In this document: piece after piece, positions 14,201-16,340 of the stretch
Position numbering within the stretch: position 1 is the first letter of the stretch
Layout of the letters: every line of letters starts with the position of its first letter
DNA from: Oceanospirillales bacterium
Lineage (GTDB): Bacteria; Pseudomonadota; Gammaproteobacteria; Xanthomonadales; SZUA-36
DNA length: 16,340 nt
NCBI GenBank assembly: GCA_003232965.1
Contig: QIKG01000157.1
Location: 1-16,340, forward strand
Direction of reading: 5' to 3'
Position numbers and translations under genes: made by a program
The notes under the pieces: generated by a model
Database searches by the model: none
What the model saw: only the letters and a program-made list of their open reading frames with translations
What the model was told of the DNA's origin: nothing

Positions 14201-15918
14201 TCATCGGTAGTTGTAGCCACGGTGCCGAACACGCCCGTGGAAAATACCTGCTGTTTTTAAATAATGATACCGAAGTAACCGATTACTGGCTGGACAGGCT
14301 GGTGACTACTTACACAGAGTTTCCCAAAGCGGGTATTGTCGGTTCTCGACTGGTATATCCCGATGGCAGTCTGCAGGAATCCGGGGGGATTATATTTAGC
14401 GATGCCAGTGGCTGGAATTACGGGCGTAATGGCAATGCGGATGACCCCCGCTATCAGTTTGCCCGAGAAGTTGACTATGTTTCCGGTGCAGCACTAATGA
14501 TCCCCGCCAGTTTATTTGCAGAATTTGGGGGCTTTGACGATCACTACGCACCGGCCTATTACGAAGATACCGACCTGGCATTCAAGTGCCGCAAAGCCGG
14601 CTATCAAGTGTTGGTGCAACCGCGCTCAACCGTGATTCATTTTGAAGGCATCAGCGCCGGTACCGATCTTAATCAGGGCATGAAAAAATACCAACTGGTC
14701 AATCATAAAAAATTCCAGCAGCGGTGGGCAGACCAGCTAAAATTACAGCCAGCCCCCATCACTGACCCTGATGACAGCTCAACAGTTCGCGCCGCCGCCG
14801 AGCACTACCGCCAGAAAAAACTTCTACTGATCGATGCCTGCACACCCCAGCCTGATCAAGATTCAGGCAGTGTGCGAATTATTAATTTGATGCGAATATA
14901 CCGCGACCTCGGCTATCAAGTCTCGTTCTTTCCGGATAATCGTCAGTGGGACGGTAAATACAGTCAGACACTACAAAGCCTCGGAGTCGAGGTTTTGTAC
15001 GGAGAATGGATCAAAAGTCTGCCGGAATTTTTTAGTCAGAGGGGCAAGACATTTGATACGGTCATCGTATCTCGACACTATGTCGCTGAAAATTATCTTA
15101 ACTTCATAAAAGAATACATGCCCCAGGCTAAGTTTATTTTTGATACCGTTGACCTGCATTACCTGCGTGAACAACGCCAGGCGGAGCTGGAGCAAGACCC
15201 GGCACTGCACCGGGCAGCCGCCCGTAGCCGCCGTGCTGAACTAAAGATTATTAATCAGGCTGACACAACCCTGGTTGTCAGTCCCTTCGAGCAATCCATT
15301 CTCGCTAATGATGCACCACAAGCCCGGGTAGATGTGGTTTCTAATATCCACCCCATACACGGTTGCCGTAAATCCTTTAGCGAGCGGCAAAATATTTTTT
15401 TTATTGGCGGTTACCAACACCCACCGAATGTTGATTCTGCTATTTGGCTGGCTAAAGATATCTGGCCATTAATCCATAAGCAATTACCCGGTGTGAACTG
15501 CTTCCTGTTGGGCAGCAAGGCACCAAAGGTAGTACAGGAACTCTCCGGTGACGGGCTTATATTTAGAGGGTTTGTTGAAGAGTTAGAACCTTGGCTGGAT
15601 AATTGCCGTATTGCGCTCGCACCTTTGCGTTATGGTGCCGGGGTAAAAGGCAAAGTCAATATGAGCATGAGCTTTGGTCAACCGGTAGTAGCCTCCAATA
15701 TAGCGGTGGAAGGCATGCATGCAGAAAATGGCCGGGAGGTGCTGGTCGCAGATGATGCCGAGACATTCGCTGCAGAAGTTGTGCGACTTTATCAGGATGA
15801 GGCTTTGTGGAACAAGCTGTCGGAAAATGGTCTGAAAAATGTGGAAAGACATTTTTCTTTTGCCGCAGCACAAAAAAATATTGTTTCGATGATGTCGGCC
15901 CTAGAAGAAAAACCCTAG
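11248..15918 (+). CDS. Large multidomain glycosyltransferase (GT4 - coiled coil - GT2 - GT4)
   Basis: The 1556-residue cytoplasmic product carries an unrecognised N-terminal domain (about 1-250), then a GT4-like transferase (about 251-640) with GRIHPGKGKQLLLDAL (488-503) and an E-x7-E motif (E562, E570). A long coiled coil (about 670-830) includes three 18-residue repeats (732-785), followed by a SRSWKLTKPLR linker common in such enzymes. A GT2 (GT-A) transferase (about 920-1170) has VSIIIPLYN, D957-D958, NND at 1005-1007 and ED-T-D (1106-1109). A second GT4-like domain (about 1190-1556) contains FIGGYQHPPNVDSAIW and APLRYGAGVKGK. Such multi-GT proteins build O-antigen or exopolysaccharide chains, with each domain adding one sugar; donor and acceptor sugars cannot be told from sequence. 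It stands alone, divergent from mrcB, with no other polysaccharide genes in view. The start at 11248 is first in frame after an upstream promoter-like box; the next Met is residue 42. Confidence 0.92.
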   Translation: MSRSQLPTSLFPSLNPFIVCLLPGAAGRQAWLQRDEPLLEQMYVLKGCQAKIKGSIRLDISADHLASYLNEIYQKHSQYHSQQYNQQYRQPSILLIREDIELPEYWLQRIQMVTEATEDNSVITSLGCHDPRLNPLPQDQQAGQQTDAMVYLLADGWFVDQNWPKDLAWIVPEAQASLIKYDANVNTAADILNLEDQQIAVCANLFTESKTTAPAQPLAILGQIRQRLSRWKDYSGSSLPLALPLAGLDEKPVLLHLSHNWGGGIDRWIEDFCQTDNDHHHFILEARASNDILEENLALYLCTENGRQEINSWCLQPAIEASAIEHPQYAQILEQIINAFQVDQLIISSLIGHSLDALSTVTPCLQVIHDFYPLWPFLTENPYLFTDANDQFDFARAWDSLNDKRGVTLPGKHSLAYWIKLRESYLALLSKSQVLRIAPSQAAVDLLKLLDEDGSGEVQQIAHGIDTRLLAPLAMTNRTGKLRLLVPGRIHPGKGKQLLLDALPQLSRIADIYLLGSGKDGEDFFGISGVHVIYQYQKDELATEVAKIAPDAALLLSSVPETWSYTFSEMTALGVPLIATDIGAFKERLNKGENGWLIQADAESLISRITTLAEKRDLLTAVAEKLRQQSATTLEEMLESYRPFLVNARQLEARSPSTQISVAELQNDFQAMNTNRLMESIQTLKEQEKLSKTELRKRANWADGINAELDLSNKSLSNKIREYDHLQQQTSTEITRINEELIERTDSAQAEITRINEELIERTDSAHAEITRISQELVERTDWAQTEISNRQTALESWQERAHNWEDLHKQKAETLSQVLGSRSWKLTKPLRAASRLGRNLVDIQIYNPTRWPYIFKRLRQSLAIRGLSGTFQRVQHHKETAAQPDTPTEIGTATGLKITSEIDNKPAIHSLTFSREEQPEVSIIIPLYNQYAYTQACLLSLQKATNQTLFEIILVDDCSTDKTSELLQSCNGITALRNTENLGFIGSCSHGAEHARGKYLLFLNNDTEVTDYWLDRLVTTYTEFPKAGIVGSRLVYPDGSLQESGGIIFSDASGWNYGRNGNADDPRYQFAREVDYVSGAALMIPASLFAEFGGFDDHYAPAYYEDTDLAFKCRKAGYQVLVQPRSTVIHFEGISAGTDLNQGMKKYQLVNHKKFQQRWADQLKLQPAPITDPDDSSTVRAAAEHYRQKKLLLIDACTPQPDQDSGSVRIINLMRIYRDLGYQVSFFPDNRQWDGKYSQTLQSLGVEVLYGEWIKSLPEFFSQRGKTFDTVIVSRHYVAENYLNFIKEYMPQAKFIFDTVDLHYLREQRQAELEQDPALHRAAARSRRAELKIINQADTTLVVSPFEQSILANDAPQARVDVVSNIHPIHGCRKSFSERQNIFFIGGYQHPPNVDSAIWLAKDIWPLIHKQLPGVNCFLLGSKAPKVVQELSGDGLIFRGFVEELEPWLDNCRIALAPLRYGAGVKGKVNMSMSFGQPVVASNIAVEGMHAENGREVLVADDAETFAAEVVRLYQDEALWNKLSENGLKNVERHFSFAAAQKNIVSMMSALEEKP
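11476..11511 (+). repeat. Three imperfect 12-bp repeats inside the glycosyltransferase gene
   Basis: Three units run in tandem: AGTCAATATCAT, AGCCAACAATAT and AACCAACAATAT. They encode SQYH-SQQY-NQQY (residues 77-88), a Gln/Tyr-rich stretch in the unrecognised N-terminal domain. The unit is a multiple of three, so copy changes keep frame; it probably lies in a surface loop. Confidence 0.75.
13442..13603 (+). repeat. Three 54-bp tandem repeats encoding 18-residue coiled-coil units
   Basis: Units run at 13442-13495, 13496-13549 and 13550-13603. The first two differ at a single base (53 of 54 identical), while the third is clearly diverged. They encode (T/A)EITRINEELIERTDSAQ-type units at residues 732-785 of the multidomain glycosyltransferase. 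Near identity of the first two points to a recent duplication. Confidence 0.92.
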
Positions 15919-15940
15919 AGGAAAAACCCTAGATTAAGAA
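15899..15940 (+). repeat. 14-bp tandem repeat across the glycosyltransferase stop codon
   Basis: CCCTAGAAGAAAAA (15899-15912), CCCTAGAGGAAAAA (15913-15926) and the diverged CCCTAGATTAAGAA (15927-15940) follow each other without gaps. The TAG in the second unit is the glycosyltransferase stop (15916-15918). The third unit ends just before the convergent gene's stop. No hairpin terminator is visible in the 23 bp between the two genes. Confidence 0.8.
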
Positions 15941-15941
15941 A

Positions 15942-16340
15942 TCATTTCAACCTAAATTTAATACTCCGCGGCTCCTCCAGAGAAAAAACTATACTCACGT
16001 TATCTGTTTTTTCTTCAGCCTGATCGCTGTACTTCCCCATCAACATAAAATGCTTACCGCCCGGCGCTAATTCAAGCACCTCGCCCGGCAATATTACCAT
16101 TGCCTGAATGTCCTGCATTTTATTCATACCACTACTATCGACAATAGTTTCGTGCAAGCTAACCGAAGCGTACTGTGGGCTACTGAACTCACTAATACGA
16201 AGCGAAACTGACCCGGAATTTCTAAACACGCCATAGGCCGCTGTCATCTTCTGCCCCGGAGGCATTGCCCGCACCCAGGCATCTTCAACCACAAATGCAA
16301 CCGTCGGGGTTTGTGCAGGCGGCTGGCAGGCTGACAGCAT
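15942..16340 (-). CDS. PCu(A)C-type periplasmic copper chaperone, probable lipoprotein (5' end outside window)
   Basis: The visible 132 residues carry the PCu(A)C fold signature: an AWVRAMPPGQKMTAAYGVF strand region, LHETIVDSSGMNKM, then LAPGGKHFMLMG. Counting from the ATG at 16340, the copper ligands would be H63, M75, H97 and M99. Spacing M-x21-H-x-M is canonical, while H to M75 is x11 rather than the usual x10. The family binds Cu(I) in the periplasm and supplies the CuA site of cytochrome c oxidase. The visible start MLSAC contains a lipobox (LSAC) but almost no hydrophobic core before it, so the real start very likely lies beyond the window and the protein is membrane-anchored. It converges with the glycosyltransferase gene, 23 bp apart, with no clear functional link. 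Confidence 0.9.
   Translation of the reverse strand: MLSACQPPAQTPTVAFVVEDAWVRAMPPGQKMTAAYGVFRNSGSVSLRISEFSSPQYASVSLHETIVDSSGMNKMQDIQAMVILPGEVLELAPGGKHFMLMGKYSDQAEEKTDNVSIVFSLEEPRSIKFRLK

Overview
The window is bacterial, most likely from a gammaproteobacterium. The pieces that point there are a PBP1b-type cell wall synthase paired with a TPR lipoprotein resembling Pseudomonas LpoP, a YoaA/DinG-type helicase fused end to end with tsaB, and a periplasmic PCu(A)C copper protein. An aquatic or marine lineage related to Cellvibrionales/Pseudomonadales is my guess from the style of the proteins, not a demonstrated placement. No tRNA, rRNA, CRISPR array, prophage or transposase gene was seen.

Layout. 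Nearly everything from 1 to 11030 lies on the minus strand, so it reads right to left. The first block (11030 down to 5461) is a tightly packed envelope and housekeeping cluster: mrcB (PBP1b), a TPR lipoprotein that is probably its activator, a DEAH-box iron-sulfur helicase (yoaA-like), and tsaB (tRNA t6A synthesis). Gaps are 18 and 12 bp, then a 4-bp overlap. A REP-like palindromic repeat cluster (5287-5463) closes this block and contributes the tsaB stop codon.

The second block (5149 down to 1, running off the left edge) looks like a self-contained signalling/protease operon. It encodes an ECF-type sigma factor, a single-pass membrane protein with a cysteine-free anti-sigma-like N-terminus, a 1146-residue exported TPR protein ending in a CHAT (caspase-like) protease domain with an intact His/Cys pair, and a small unrecognised cysteine-containing protein preceded by a strong ribosome binding site. 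This is the most interesting part of the window. By gene order it could be an envelope-sensing system in which the sigma factor controls a periplasmic caspase-like protease, but that is inference.

On the plus strand, divergent from mrcB, a single 1556-residue gene (11248-15918) encodes a surface-polysaccharide type protein with three glycosyltransferase domains (GT4, then a coiled-coil with 18-residue repeats, then GT2, then GT4). Its start has a TATAAT box 8 bp upstream and no ribosome binding site, so it may be leaderless; its 3' end sits in a 14-bp tandem repeat. A convergent partial gene for a PCu(A)C copper chaperone lipoprotein ends the window.
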